64,000 bases of DNA from Psychromonas sp. CNPT3 (GCF_000153405.2 NC_020802.1:2313883-2377882), one strand, 5' to 3'. Positions 8,889 through 22,482 are shown, counted from the first letter of the stretch. Translations and numbers: made by a program. The notes: generated from the letters alone by a model not told the origin.

Positions 8889-10796
8889 CTATCCGCCCAG
8901 TAATAATTTATTAATACGATTAACAAATTCAGATGGATCATCCAAGCTACCCTTCTCAGATAATATCGCTTGTTCAAACAATAGTTCAGACCATTGCTTA
9001 AATAACTCTTCATCTGCCATATCGGCTAATTTGATAACCATGACATGTTCAGGGTTTAATTCAAAAATAGGCTTACTTTCTGGAACAGGTTGACCCATTT
9101 GCGCCATTAGTTTTGCCATTTGCGTGCTCATGTCATCACTATCAGCAACAATACAAGAAGGTGTTGCTGTTAGGCGATGCGTAATACGCACTTCTTTCAC
9201 TTTATCACCTAGGACTTCTTTAACTCGCTCAATGAAGCTAGCAAATTCAGTTTCTTGTTTTTCTTGCTCTTTTTTATCATCTTCACTGTCAAGTTTACCC
9301 AAGTCTAAATCGCCTTGCGTCACTGATGTGAATTTCTTATCGGCGTATTCAGGTAAATGGCTTAATAACCATTCATCAACACGATCACTCAGTAATAAAA
9401 CTTCAATGCCTTTTTTACGTAACAATTCTAAATGCGGGCTATTTTTAGCTGCATTAAAACTATCAGCAGTAATGTAATAAATATGCTTTTGTTCTTCCTG
9501 CATACGCTCAATGTATGCGTCTAACGATACTGTTTGCTCGATAGCATCAGTGTGCGTTGATGAGAAACGGAATAGTTTAGCAATTTTATCTTTATTGCCC
9601 ATGTCTTCTGCAGGGCCTTCTTTTAATACTTGCCCAAACTGTTCCCAAAAAACATTGTATTCTTCAGCATTTTTCTTCGCAAATTTAGTTAGCATAGAAA
9701 GAACGCGTTTAGTACATGCACTACGTAATTTTGCAGTGATGCGATTATCTTGTAAAATTTCACGAGAAACATTCAACGGTAAATCGTTTGAATCTAAGAT
9801 CCCTTTTACAAAACGTAAATAGGTTGGCATGAACTGCTCTGCATCGTCCATAATGAAAACGCGTTGTACATATAGTTTTAAACCATGTGCTTTTTCACGA
9901 TTCCACAAATCAAAAGGAGCACGTTTAGGAATATATAAAAGGCTCGTGTACTCTTGCTCGCCTTCAACTTTATTGTGACTCCACGTTAATGGGTTTTCGA
10001 AGTCATTGGCGATATGTTTATAAAATGTTTGGTAATCTTCATCTTTAAGATCAGATTTTGCGCAACTCCATAAAGCAGATGCTTTGGTAATTGATTCCCA
10101 TTTTGCAGGAACAGCCGGTGTATTTTCACCGTCTTTATTTTCAATTTCAGCAATGGCTTCAACATACATTTCAACAGGAATGCTAATATGATCAGAATAT
10201 TTAGCAACGACGGTGCGTAATTTATAATCATTTAAAAATTCAGTTTCATCATCGCGAAGATGTAAAATAATTTCTGTTCCGCGCTCTTCTTTACTCATAC
10301 TTACGACGCTGTAATCAGACTCACCCGTTGAAGACCATGAAGTCCCCGTATCAGCGGCAGCACCTGCTTTACGTGTATTAACAACCACTTTATCAGCAAC
10401 AATAAATGAAGAATAAAAACCAACACCAAATTGACCAATTAATTGCGTGTCTTTCGCTTGATCGCCAGAGAGTTGCTCAAAGAAATCACTCGTACCTGAT
10501 TTTGCAATAGTACCTAAGTGCTCAATAACTTCATCACGCGTCATGCCAATACCGTTATCACTGATAGTGATAGTTTTAGCTTCTTTGTCAAAACTTAAAC
10601 GTACACGTAGCACACTGTCATTTTCAAAAAGAGAATCATCAGAAAGTGCTTTAAAACGTAATTTATCAGCCGCATCGGCTGCATTAGAAACAAGCTCACG
10701 TAAGAATATTTCTTTATTAGAATATAAAGAATGGATCATTAATTTAAGAAGTTTACCGGTGTCGGCACTAAAAGTATGATTTTGTTGTTGTTCCAT
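8889..10796 (-). CDS. htpG: Hsp90-family chaperone HtpG
   Basis: A 635-aa ATP-dependent chaperone. The GHKL ATP-binding domain shows [11 protein letters not shown], the DNGIGM motif and [11 protein letters not shown]; the middle domain has the NVSREILQ segment that supplies the catalytic arginine; the C-terminal dimerisation domain is complete. It lacks the eukaryotic MEEVD tail. A textbook heat-shock promoter lies at 10853-10880, so expression should depend on RpoH (sigma-32). Adjacent to adk as in many gammaproteobacteria. Confidence 0.97.
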   Translation of the reverse strand: MEQQQNHTFSADTGKLLKLMIHSLYSNKEIFLRELVSNAADAADKLRFKALSDDSLFENDSVLRVRLSFDKEAKTITISDNGIGMTRDEVIEHLGTIAKSGTSDFFEQLSGDQAKDTQLIGQFGVGFYSSFIVADKVVVNTRKAGAAADTGTSWSSTGESDYSVVSMSKEERGTEIILHLRDDETEFLNDYKLRTVVAKYSDHISIPVEMYVEAIAEIENKDGENTPAVPAKWESITKASALWSCAKSDLKDEDYQTFYKHIANDFENPLTWSHNKVEGEQEYTSLLYIPKRAPFDLWNREKAHGLKLYVQRVFIMDDAEQFMPTYLRFVKGILDSNDLPLNVSREILQDNRITAKLRSACTKRVLSMLTKFAKKNAEEYNVFWEQFGQVLKEGPAEDMGNKDKIAKLFRFSSTHTDAIEQTVSLDAYIERMQEEQKHIYYITADSFNAAKNSPHLELLRKKGIEVLLLSDRVDEWLLSHLPEYADKKFTSVTQGDLDLGKLDSEDDKKEQEKQETEFASFIERVKEVLGDKVKEVRITHRLTATPSCIVADSDDMSTQMAKLMAQMGQPVPESKPIFELNPEHVMVIKLADMADEELFKQWSELLFEQAILSEKGSLDDPSEFVNRINKLLLGG

Positions 10797-10852
10797 AATA
10801 TGTTTTTCTCTTTGAAAGAATCAATAAAGATCCTGATTAAACGATATATATA

Positions 10853-10880
10853 AAATGGGGGGGCTATTTCCTTTTTCAAG
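10853..10880 (-). promoter_or_regulatory. sigma-32 promoter of htpG
   Basis: On the minus strand CTTGAAA (-35) and CCCCATTT (-10) are separated by 13 bp, an excellent match to the RpoH consensus. It lies about 57 bp upstream of the start codon. The same -10 octamer and spacing recur in front of groES. Confidence 0.9.
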
Positions 10881-10996
10881 GCCCTTCATGCAAATGTTAC
10901 AAAAGATTTAATAATATGATCCCAAACAAAATAATTTGAATTTATCTGCCCTTTTATTAATTTATTAGCTTATACTTTGCGTGCTTAATAAGCACT

Positions 10997-11143
10997 ATTC
11001 TCAGGGCGGGGTGAGATTCCCCACCGGTGGTAATTTGTAAAACGTTACAACAGCCCACGAGCGCTTTATATTGAAAAATATAAAGGTCAGCAGATCCAGT
11101 GAAAACCTGGAGCCGACGGTTAAAGTCCGGATAAAAGAGAATG
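10997..11143 (+). ncRNA. FMN riboswitch (RFN element)
   Basis: The conserved RFN landmarks are in order: TCTCAGGGCGGGGTGAGATTC, CCCCACCGGTGGT, CAGCCCACGAGCG, GGTCAGCAGATCCAGTG, GAGCCGACGG, TTAAAGTCCGGAT and the closing AGAGAATGA. The variable internal stem (TTTATATTGAAAAATATAAA) is present. It senses flavin mononucleotide and controls ribB 100 bp downstream. Confidence 0.95.
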
Positions 11144-11149
11144 AATATA

Positions 11150-11198
11150 CATCATCGAGCGATGATGCCTATTCTGTATCACATCTTCTTGATGTGAT
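11150..11198 (+). promoter_or_regulatory. riboswitch expression platform: two hairpins
   Basis: CATCATCG-AG-CGATGATG (11150-11167) and ATCACATC-TTCTT-GATGTGAT (11178-11198) follow the RFN aptamer. The second has only a weak T-rich tail, so both premature termination and control of translation are possible. They lie 46 bp before the ribB start. Confidence 0.6.
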
Positions 11199-11244
11199 AT
11201 TTCTTAATATGCCTTGATTCATCTCCCTATATTAGGATTTTATA

Positions 11245-11910
11245 ATGGATCAAACTCAAGAAAAAAATATAACGCATAGCAATAACATCGTTAAAATCAA
11301 CACCCTATCTACTATCGAAGAAGCCATCCTTACCCTTAAACAAGGTAAAGGCGTTTTAGTTGTGGATGATGAAAGTCGCGAAAATGAAGTAGACTTTATA
11401 TTCTCAGCAGAGCATTTAACGACTGCGCAAATGGCATTAATGATCCGTGAAGGCAGCGGCATTGTCTGTTTATGCCTAGAGACATCGCGATGTGAAACAT
11501 TAGATATCCCGCAAATGGTAACTGATAATAACAGTCAAAATAATACCGCTTACACTGTTTCAATTGAAGCTCATGAAGGTGTAACCACAGGTGTCTCAGC
11601 ACTAGATCGCGTTACGACTATTAAAGCGGCAATCAACCCTAAAGCTACGCCTCAATCTCTATCGCGACCTGGCCATGTATTTCCATTACAAGCTGTCGAA
11701 GGTGGGGTACTCAAACGCCGCGGACATACTGAAGCAAGTATTGATTTAATGAAACTTGCACAATTAAATCCTGCTGGAGTTATCTGTGAGCTTACCAATC
11801 CAGATGGTACTATGGTTCGTTTGACCCAAGCATTACGCTATGCAGCTGAGAATGATTTCCCGGTAATAAGTATTGAAGATTTAGTTATTCATCTTAAAAA
11901 GAATCAATAA
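11245..11910 (+). CDS. ribB: 3,4-dihydroxy-2-butanone 4-phosphate synthase
   Basis: Converts ribulose 5-phosphate to the four-carbon precursor of riboflavin, releasing formate. The 221-aa protein has the acidic loop [11 protein letters not shown] that binds magnesium, [13 protein letters not shown] catalytic segment, and [10 protein letters not shown] with [11 protein letters not shown]. It is stand-alone RibB, without the RibA domain. The FMN riboswitch upstream makes it feedback-controlled by flavin. An upstream AGGA serves the ATG at 11245. Confidence 0.96.
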   Translation: MDQTQEKNITHSNNIVKINTLSTIEEAILTLKQGKGVLVVDDESRENEVDFIFSAEHLTTAQMALMIREGSGIVCLCLETSRCETLDIPQMVTDNNSQNNTAYTVSIEAHEGVTTGVSALDRVTTIKAAINPKATPQSLSRPGHVFPLQAVEGGVLKRRGHTEASIDLMKLAQLNPAGVICELTNPDGTMVRLTQALRYAAENDFPVISIEDLVIHLKKNQ

Positions 11911-11923
11911 AAAAACACTAACA

Positions 11924-11950
11924 AGGCGCATTTTTTAAATGCGCTTTTAT
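11924..11950 (+). terminator. rho-independent terminator of ribB
   Basis: GCGCATTT-TT-AAATGCGC followed by TTTTATTATT, 16 bp after the ribB stop. Confidence 0.85.
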
Positions 11951-12187
11951 TATTCCCCCTAAAAAATTAAAAGCCCCGAATATATTTAATATCTCATCCT
12001 AACGCCTCATCTCTTATTTAAAGTTTTCATCAATAGCGTCTAAATTAATCGATAAGAAAAGCCACTTTTAACATAATTCAATATCAATTCGCTTAATTTG
12101 AGTCTAACGGTCCATAGAGAGTGGTCATCTAGCCAAGCTAATAACGAAAAAATCTGCTTTATATAGTGAAGTGTTTATAAAAAGAGG

Positions 12188-12327
12188 CGCTTGGCGATGG
12201 ACAGGATCCGCAGAGCTCATCCGCTCGTATACATCGCTGTCGCGATACTCGCCCTACTATCACATGTTATGAAAGCAACTTCGTTGCGCTGTTTATTTCC
12301 ATGTTCGAGTAGGTCATTTGCCAAGCT
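12188..12327 (-). repeat. 5S-related unit 5
   Basis: A 140-bp unit with inner stem ATCGC-TGTC-GCGAT, then CCTACTATCACATG pairing with CATGTTCGAGTAGG, and an inner GCAAC-TTC-GTTGC stem. The outer ends are CGCTTGGC and GCCAAGC. Confidence 0.75.
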
Positions 12328-12334
12328 AATAACG

Positions 12335-12372
12335 AAAAAACCCCAGCACATCAAAGAAGGACTGGGGTTTAT
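12335..12372 (-). terminator. terminator-like spacer between units 4 and 5
   Basis: CCCCAG and CTGGGG flank a degenerate stem; on the minus strand the hairpin is followed by six T. It is a decayed copy of the terminator at 12785-12822. Confidence 0.6.
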
Positions 12373-12393
12373 CGTTGGAATTTATTAAGAGAG

Positions 12394-12589
12394 CGCTTGG
12401 CGATGGACAGGAGTCGCAGAGCTCCTCCGATCAAATACATCGCTGTCGGCAATACCCTCCAGGATTCGCAGAGCTTAGTCTGATCAAGAAAATTGCCTGC
12501 CGGCAAACTCGCCCCTAAAATCACATAATATGCTTCTGCCTTCGCCGCGCTCTTTATTTTCCATGTGAGAGTGGTCATCTAGCCAAGCT
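12394..12589 (-). repeat. 5S-related unit 4 (expanded to 196 bp)
   Basis: This unit is about 55 bp longer than the others because the stretch with the GCAGAGCT and TTGCC/GGCAA stem motifs is repeated inside it. One inner stem is intact (TTGCC-TGCC-GGCAA) and another is broken. It ends CATGTGAGAGTGGTCAT then GCCAAGCT. Confidence 0.7.
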
Positions 12590-12637
12590 AATAACGAAAA
12601 AATCTGCTTTATATAGTGAAGTGTTTATAAAAAGAGG

Positions 12638-12777
12638 CGCTTGGCGATGGACAGGATCCGCAGAGCTCATCCGCTCGTAAACTTGCCTGTCGGCAAACTC
12701 GCCCTACTATCACACAATATGTATCTGCCTTCGGCAGGCTATTTATGTTCCATGTTCGAGTAGGTCATTGCCAAGCC
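12638..12777 (-). repeat. 5S-related unit 3
   Basis: The unit is near-identical to unit 5 over its left half, but the inner stems are TTGCC-TGTC-GGCAA and CTGCC-TTC-GGCAG: both arms of each stem differ from unit 5 while pairing is kept. Confidence 0.75.
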
Positions 12778-12784
12778 TTTAACG

Positions 12785-12822
12785 AAAAAACCCCAGCCCT
12801 TCGTAGAAGGACTGGGGTTTAT
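12785..12822 (-). terminator. terminator between units 2 and 3
   Basis: CCCCAG-CCCTTC-GTA-GAAGG-CTGGGG (one unpaired A) with six T on the minus strand. Confidence 0.8.
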
Positions 12823-12843
12823 CGTTGGAATTTATTAAGAGAG

Positions 12844-12985
12844 CGCTTGGCGACGGTCGGGAGTCGCGGAGCTCCTCCGCTCGTATACATCGCTGTCGCG
12901 ATACTCGCCCTACTATCACATAATATGCTTCTGCCTACGGCAGGCTGTTTATTTCCCATGTGAGAGTAAGTCATAAATCGCAGGC
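12844..12985 (-). repeat. 5S-related unit 2
   Basis: Inner stems are ATCGC-TGTC-GCGAT and CTGCC-TAC-GGCAG. The right end has decayed (ATCGCAGGC in place of GCCAAGC) although GTGAGAGTAAGTCAT is recognisable. Confidence 0.7.
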
Positions 12986-13022
12986 AATAAAAAACCCAGT
13001 CAGAAAAAACCGACTGGGTTAT
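12985..13022 (-). terminator. terminator between units 1 and 2
   Basis: AACCCAGTC and GACTGGGTT form the stem; on the minus strand it is followed by six T. Confidence 0.8.
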
Positions 13023-13044
13023 TCTTGTCTTTTATAAAGAGAGG

Positions 13045-13184
13045 CGCTTGGCGACGGTCGGGATTCGCAGAGCTCATCCGCTCGTAAACATCGCTGTCGC
13101 GATACTCGCCCTACTATCACATGTTATGAAAGCAACTGCGTTGCGCTCTTAACTTCCCATGTGAGAGTGGTCATCTAGCCAAGC
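13045..13184 (-). repeat. 5S-related unit 1
   Basis: First unit after the true 5S gene. Stems are ATCGC-TGTC-GCGAT and GCAAC-TGC-GTTGC, with CCTACTATCACATG opposite CATGTGAGAGTGG. Ends are CGCTTGGCGA and GCCAAGCT. Confidence 0.75.
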
Positions 13185-13191
13185 TAATAAC

Positions 13192-13230
13192 GAAAAAATC
13201 CCTGTTGACATCAGTCAACAGGGATTTATC
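13192..13230 (-). terminator. rRNA operon terminator directly after 5S
   Basis: A perfect 14-bp stem (AAATCCCTGTTGAC / GTCAACAGGGATTT, 4-nt loop) with a T-run on the minus strand, just 10-50 bp beyond 5S. Confidence 0.9.
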
Positions 13231-13240
13231 GTTAATTAGG

Positions 13241-13359
13241 CGCTTGGCGATGACCTACTCTCACATGGGGAGACCCCACACTACCATCGGCGCAACTGCG
13301 TTTCACTTCTGAGTTCGGCATGGGATCAGGTGGTGCCACAGCGCTATTATCGCCAAGCT
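13241..13359 (-). rRNA. rrf: 5S ribosomal RNA
   Basis: The minus strand reads from GCTTGGCG to CGCCAAGC (terminal stem) with the conserved CCATGCCGAACTCAGAAGTG and GTGTGGGGTCTCCCCATGTG. About 119 nt. Last gene of the rRNA operon. Confidence 0.95.
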
Positions 13360-13577
13360 AAAAATCTTAATTAGAAAAGCTGGATTGTGTCTAATCTTGC
13401 AATTTGTTTCGTAAAATATGTCTTCGCAAACGTATTTGATTGATTACAATCATCTCTTGGTTACTCAATACAATACTTCAAATCTAAGTCTTAATATCTT
13501 CACTCTCGCAAAAGAAGATTAATAATCTTCTCAATACTCGAATCTTTTATTAAGCTCAATACTTTTGGGTATTGTAT

Positions 13578-16467
<2,890 letters not shown>

Positions 16468-16841
16468 ATACAATACCTAAAGATACTGTCTTTAAGCGTT
16501 TTTATGAATATTAATAACATTCAAAAAACACATAAGATTATAAAATTTAGATGTTATATGTCGTTTCCAAGACGCTTGCGATCCTCATATTTTACTATGA
16601 AAAACACATTCGTTTTTCGTGCACCTATCAGTTATAAATAACTGAGTAGATACGTACAAACTGCACTTCACTTACGTGAATTGCAGCTGTTTTTATTTTT
16701 GCTTGATTACAGTAATTAATATAAATACTAATTACTGAGAACAATTTCGTTTATACTTAACGTAATATGCATATGTAATAAAGCATCCAGTGGATGGTTT
16801 ATTATGCTAATACGTTAAGTAAGAACTTTATCAGCTTTCCT

Positions 16842-16856
16842 AATTGTTAAAGAGCA
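16842..16856 (-). promoter_or_regulatory. boxA antitermination site in the 16S-23S spacer
   Basis: The minus strand reads GCTCTTTAACAATTA, the boxA core bound by the Nus factors, between tRNA-Ala and 23S. The rest of the 16468-16943 spacer shows no further gene. Confidence 0.75.
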
Positions 16857-16943
16857 AACTTCGTAAAAAGTTTTTGATAAATTTAATAACTTATCGAAAA
16901 CTTCTATTATCTTGGTTTTCATGTCGGTACACTTCATAAGAAG

Positions 16944-17019
16944 TGGTGGAGCTATGCGGGATCGAACCGCAGACCTCCTGCGTGCAAGGCAGGCGCTCTC
17001 CCAGCTGAGCTATAGCCCC
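16944..17019 (-). tRNA. tRNA-Ala (anticodon TGC)
   Basis: The minus strand gives GGGGCTATAGCTCAGCTGGG, anticodon arm CTGCCTTGCACGCAG and T-arm GGTTCGATCC, ending in encoded CCA. 76 nt, in the 16S-23S spacer. Confidence 0.97.
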
Positions 17020-17137
17020 AACATGGTTTTTGTATAGATATTAGTTGGCCATTATTTTGGATTTAATCAAGGCAAATGATGGCGTAGTTTAGTCTTTTCT
17101 AAACGAGCTTTCATTTAACACAGAGTAAATCAAAAAT

Positions 17138-17214
<77 letters not shown>

Positions 17215-17227
17215 AACTAAAGTAATT

Positions 17228-17268
17228 GTGGGTCTGGACAGATTTGAAAAATCAAAGCCGACCTCACC
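17228..17268 (-). pseudogene. 3'-half tRNA-Ile fragment
   Basis: The plus-strand stretch GTGGGTCTGGACAGATTTGA followed, after an altered ten bases, by GCCGACCTCACC repeats the 3' half of the adjacent tRNA-Ile (17139 onward). There is no anticodon arm or 5' half, so it is not functional as a tRNA. Confidence 0.75.
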
Positions 17269-17313
17269 GCTCTTTATAAGCGATACAATTATCTATACAT
17301 CTCTTTATCATTC

Positions 17314-17338
17314 TAATCAAACAATCTGTGTGGACACT
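17314..17338 (-). other. 16S processing stem, 3' side
   Basis: Pairs with 19105-19129 (one mismatch in 25): the two arms bring both ends of pre-16S together, as in RNase III processing stems. Confidence 0.75.
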
Positions 17339-17356
17339 AAACGTGTTTCTTTCGTA

Positions 17357-18901
<1,545 letters not shown>

Positions 18902-19104
18902 AAAGTTTAATTTGCAATGTTGTTACCAACAATGCGACTCAATATTACTGACTAAAACTAAGTAACTAATCAACTAGTGAAAAGTACTTGTTGTTATTCT
19001 GAATTAATGAATTAATTCGTGTGTCACTGATATTGATTCTTTTTGTCCTCTTAATGAAGTTGCAAAGCAAAATCACCATAAGGACTTTTTTGAAATCATC
19101 ATCT

Positions 19105-19144
19105 AGTGCCCACACAGATTGTTTGATTAAATTGTTAAAGAGCG
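19105..19144 (-). promoter_or_regulatory. rRNA leader: boxA and 5' arm of 16S processing stem
   Basis: Minus strand GCTCTTTAACAATTTAATC (boxA) runs into TAATCAAACAATCTGTGTGG, the 5' arm that pairs with 17314-17338. The leader between here and 16S holds no gene. Confidence 0.75.
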
Positions 19145-19163
19145 TGCCTTTCGGCAGGTGCGT

Positions 19164-19191
19164 ATAATACGTCACCAGTGAGATTTGTCAA
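19164..19191 (-). promoter_or_regulatory. rRNA operon promoter P2
   Basis: Minus strand TTGACA (19191-19186), 16 bp, TATTAT (19169-19164). Confidence 0.8.
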
Positions 19192-19273
19192 CGTTTTAAT
19201 TAAGTTAATAATCAAATCGTTGTCTCACCAAACACTGCGTAACTCGCGTTACTTGCTGTGTCTGTGGGGTCGC

Positions 19274-19301
19274 ATTATAGGGATCTTAATCACATTGGCA
19301 A
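19274..19301 (-). promoter_or_regulatory. rRNA operon promoter P1
   Basis: Minus strand TTGCCA, 16 bp, TATAAT, followed by a GC-rich discriminator (GCGACCCC) as in stringently controlled rRNA promoters. An AT-rich stretch just upstream (19302-19345) could act as an UP element. Confidence 0.8.
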
Positions 19302-19510
19302 GGCTTTATTTGCAATATTTAAAAATAAATAACAAACTGATTATTTATTAGACAGCACATCATTTCTCTTCATTTATATGCGTTTATCTCTTAATTAAAA
19401 TAAAATATAAAATTTGTCGTATATTTACGTTAGCACTAACACTTTATGCTCAGATTTAGGTAATATACGCCTCCTCTATTTTTCCTGTTTTATTTTTTGA
19501 GTGGTATTTT

Positions 19511-22423
19511 ATGACATTTTCTTTGGGGCAACGCTGGATAAGCGATGCAGAATCAGAATTAGGCTTAGGCACAATCGTAGCTATTGATGCGCGCATGCTA
19601 ACATTATTATTTGCAGCCTCTGGTGAACAGCGACTTTACGCTATTACAGAAGCCCCCATCACCCGTGTTCGTTATAATATAGGGGATGAAATATTAAGTC
19701 ATGATGATAAAAAAATATTAGTTTCTGAAATAAATGAAGTCGATAATTTAATTGTCTATATAGGTACTAACCTAGAGACCGATGAGCAAGTCACTCTTAA
19801 AGAAACATTTTTAAATAATTTTATTAAATTTAATAAACCACAAGATAAACTTTTTGCCGGTAAAATTGATAAATTTGAACGTTTCGCTCTGCGCTATAAA
19901 TCATTTACTAACCAATATCAGCAACAAAAATCCAATCACAGAGGATTATTAGGTGCGCGCGTTGATTTGATCCCACACCAATTTTATATCGCAGAAGAAG
20001 TCGGTAAGCGTCATGCCCCCCGTATTTTATTAGCTGATGAAGTGGGCCTTGGTAAAACCATTGAAGCGGGACTGATTATTCACCAGCAAATTATTACCGG
20101 TCGTGCCAAACGCGTTTTAATCGTGCTACCTGAAAATCTACAGCATCAATGGCTCGTAGAAATGATGCGACGTTTTAACCTGCACTTTAGTATTTTTGAT
20201 GACAGTCGCTGCAGTGATGCTTATGTCGATGGCGTCAATCCTTTTGAAACAGAGCAACTTATTCTTTGTAGCATTAATATGCTACGTAAAAAAGTTCATT
20301 TTGAATCTGCTTTAGAGGCAGACTGGGATCTGCTTATTGTCGATGAAGCGCATCATTTAATTTGGCATAAAGACAAACCTAGTCGCGAATATCAAGTCAT
20401 TGAAGCACTCGCAAATGAAATACCTGGTGTCTTATTATTAACAGCAACACCAGAGCAACTAGGCCATGAAAGTCATTTTGCACGCCTGCGTTTACTTGAT
20501 CCTAGTCGTTTTTTCGATTACCAAACGTTTGTTAAAGAAGAAGCAACATACAAACCCGTTGTTGATGCGGTTAATCTACTTCTTGAAAATAAAGCCTTAA
20601 GTAATGAGCAGCAAAATGCCATTACTGAATTATTATCTGAGCAAGATGTACAACCCTTATTAAATAGTATTGAAGATCTTCCTCCTGAAAACAGTGAACG
20701 CCAACAAGCTCAGCATGAATTAATTACCAGTTTGTTAGACAGACACGGTACGGGGCGCCTACTTTTTCGTAATACGCGCGCTGCCATCAAAGGTTTTCCT
20801 AAGCGCATTTTAAAATCAATCGCGTTAGCACTACCCGATCAATACAAAACCGCGATGAAAGTCTCAAAAATGTTGCCATCAGGCACACTTGAAGAGCAAG
20901 CTTTTAGCTCTCTTTATCCTGAGCAAATGTATCAACGTTTTGAAGGCACTACGGATAACTCTTGGTGCGCCTTTGATCCACGTATTAGTTGGTTGATTGA
21001 TTTAATACTGCAGCTTAAAGATGAAAAAATACTGATCATTACTGCGCAAGCCACGACGGCGCTTGCCATAGAAGAAGCATTACGCACACGAGAAGCTATT
21101 AAGGCTGGCGTATTTCATGAAGGTTTATCCCTAATTGAGCGCGACAAAGCAGCTGCTTATTTTGCACAGACTGAAGGTGGTGCACAGGTGATGATCTGCT
21201 CTGAAATTGGATCTGAAGGTCGAAACTTCCAATTTGCACATCAATTAGTCCTTTTTGATTTACCCATCAATCCGGATCTATTAGAGCAACGTATTGGCCG
21301 CCTCGATAGAATAGGTCAACATTGCGATATTCAAATTTACACGCCTTACTTAAAAGACACTGCACAAGCCTTTTTACAAAATTGGTATGAAGATGGGCTA
21401 TCTGCATTTACGCAAACAACCCCGACCGGACAAATGGTATATCAAAAAGTAAAAGATAAATTGATAACGTTACTTGCCACTTGCAATAATGATGATAATG
21501 AATTTTCTGACTTACTAAGCATAACGCGCACTGAAAATACACGTTTGAAAAAACAGTTAGAGCAAGGACGAGATCGTTTATTAGAAATAAACTCAAGTGG
21601 ACTTCTGCGAAAAAGCGACCTTATTGATGATATTTGTGAAATAGATCAACGCCCTGAATTTACCACCTTTGCGTTACAGCTTTTTGATGTGGTAGGCGTG
21701 CAACAAGAAGATCAAAGCGATCATTGTATTGTGCTACGCCCTACCGAGCACATGTTAACCGCTAACTTCCCGGGACTACCTGATGATGGTGCTTGTGTTA
21801 CCTTTAATCGTCAAATTGCATTAAGCCGTGACGATGTACATTTTTTAAGCTGGGAACATCCGATGATCACCGGCGGGATGGAAATGATATTAAGCAGTGA
21901 CACCGGGACTACCTCGGTTGCGATTTTAAAGAATAATGCATTGCCTGCTGCCACTACGTTTTTAGAGTTGATTTATGTTGTTGAAGCAATAAATACTGAT
22001 AATGCACAATTAAGCCGTTTTTTACCGACAACGCCTATTCGCTTATTATTAGATAAAACAGGCAAAGATCTTGGCCAAAATGTTACTTTTGATAGCTTTA
22101 ATCGACAATTAAGCCCTATTAATCGTCATATCAGTCGAAAAATTGCCAATACATCACAGCCCTTAATACATCAACTGATTAAAGATTCTTTGCCTATTGC
22201 CCAAGCATTAATGCAGGATATTTTATCTGAAGCGAAGAAAGATATGCAGCAAACACTGCAAGGTGAACATGATCGCTTACAAATACTGCAAGCCGTTAAC
22301 CCTAATATTCGCGAAGAAGAATTAGTCTTTATTCGGGATCAGCAACGTAGCTTTGAAAGCATCTTAGATAAAACACAATTAAAATTAGATGCCATCCGCT
22401 TTATTGTTTCGACACAATCCTAA
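19511..22423 (+). CDS. rapA: RNA polymerase-associated helicase-like protein RapA
   Basis: A 970-aa SWI2/SNF2 ATPase that binds RNA polymerase and promotes its recycling. It has N-terminal Tudor-like domains (residues 1-110, GQRWISDAESELGLGTI), Walker A DEVGLGKT (176-183), DEAH box (278-281), and helicase motif VI region EQRIGRLDRIGQ, then the Spacer/Rpd-type C-terminal domains. Length matches E. coli RapA (968). It heads a rapA-rluA pair, an order shared with E. coli. It sits divergently next to the rRNA operon. Confidence 0.97.
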   Translation: MTFSLGQRWISDAESELGLGTIVAIDARMLTLLFAASGEQRLYAITEAPITRVRYNIGDEILSHDDKKILVSEINEVDNLIVYIGTNLETDEQVTLKETFLNNFIKFNKPQDKLFAGKIDKFERFALRYKSFTNQYQQQKSNHRGLLGARVDLIPHQFYIAEEVGKRHAPRILLADEVGLGKTIEAGLIIHQQIITGRAKRVLIVLPENLQHQWLVEMMRRFNLHFSIFDDSRCSDAYVDGVNPFETEQLILCSINMLRKKVHFESALEADWDLLIVDEAHHLIWHKDKPSREYQVIEALANEIPGVLLLTATPEQLGHESHFARLRLLDPSRFFDYQTFVKEEATYKPVVDAVNLLLENKALSNEQQNAITELLSEQDVQPLLNSIEDLPPENSERQQAQHELITSLLDRHGTGRLLFRNTRAAIKGFPKRILKSIALALPDQYKTAMKVSKMLPSGTLEEQAFSSLYPEQMYQRFEGTTDNSWCAFDPRISWLIDLILQLKDEKILIITAQATTALAIEEALRTREAIKAGVFHEGLSLIERDKAAAYFAQTEGGAQVMICSEIGSEGRNFQFAHQLVLFDLPINPDLLEQRIGRLDRIGQHCDIQIYTPYLKDTAQAFLQNWYEDGLSAFTQTTPTGQMVYQKVKDKLITLLATCNNDDNEFSDLLSITRTENTRLKKQLEQGRDRLLEINSSGLLRKSDLIDDICEIDQRPEFTTFALQLFDVVGVQQEDQSDHCIVLRPTEHMLTANFPGLPDDGACVTFNRQIALSRDDVHFLSWEHPMITGGMEMILSSDTGTTSVAILKNNALPAATTFLELIYVVEAINTDNAQLSRFLPTTPIRLLLDKTGKDLGQNVTFDSFNRQLSPINRHISRKIANTSQPLIHQLIKDSLPIAQALMQDILSEAKKDMQQTLQGEHDRLQILQAVNPNIREEELVFIRDQQRSFESILDKTQLKLDAIRFIVSTQS

Positions 22424-22430
22424 AATAAAA

Positions 22431-22458
22431 AAGTGATCATCTGTTAGGATGGTCACTT
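22431..22458. terminator. hairpin between rapA and rluA
   Basis: AAGTGATCATC-TGTTAG-GATGGTCACTT, an 11-bp stem with one G-T pair. The T-run is on the minus-strand side, so for rapA it would be a weak or rho-assisted stop. Confidence 0.4.
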
Positions 22459-22482
22459 CCTAAAAAGACAAAAGAATTAAAT

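Larger units (their letters stand above)
12117..13240 (-). repeat. array of 5S-related hairpin units and terminators downstream of the rRNA operon
   Basis: This region holds five units and one fragment, listed separately, each bounded by CGCTTGGCGA and GCCAAGC, the terminal-stem sequences of the 5S gene. Spacers of 45-70 bp, several with strong rho-independent terminators, separate them. A block of about 450 bp is itself duplicated (12117 onward and 12567 onward begin with more than 100 near-identical bases). No protein-coding gene is supported. The array is read in the same direction as the rRNA operon. Confidence 0.8.

Noticed and set aside
12191-12963. Short open frames (65-72 codons) in the 5S-related array
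   Set aside because: They cross unit and terminator boundaries, repeat with the units, and have no start signals.
12117-13240. CRISPR array
   Set aside because: The repeats are 140-bp hairpin units related to 5S ends, not short direct repeats with unique spacers; no cas gene is near.
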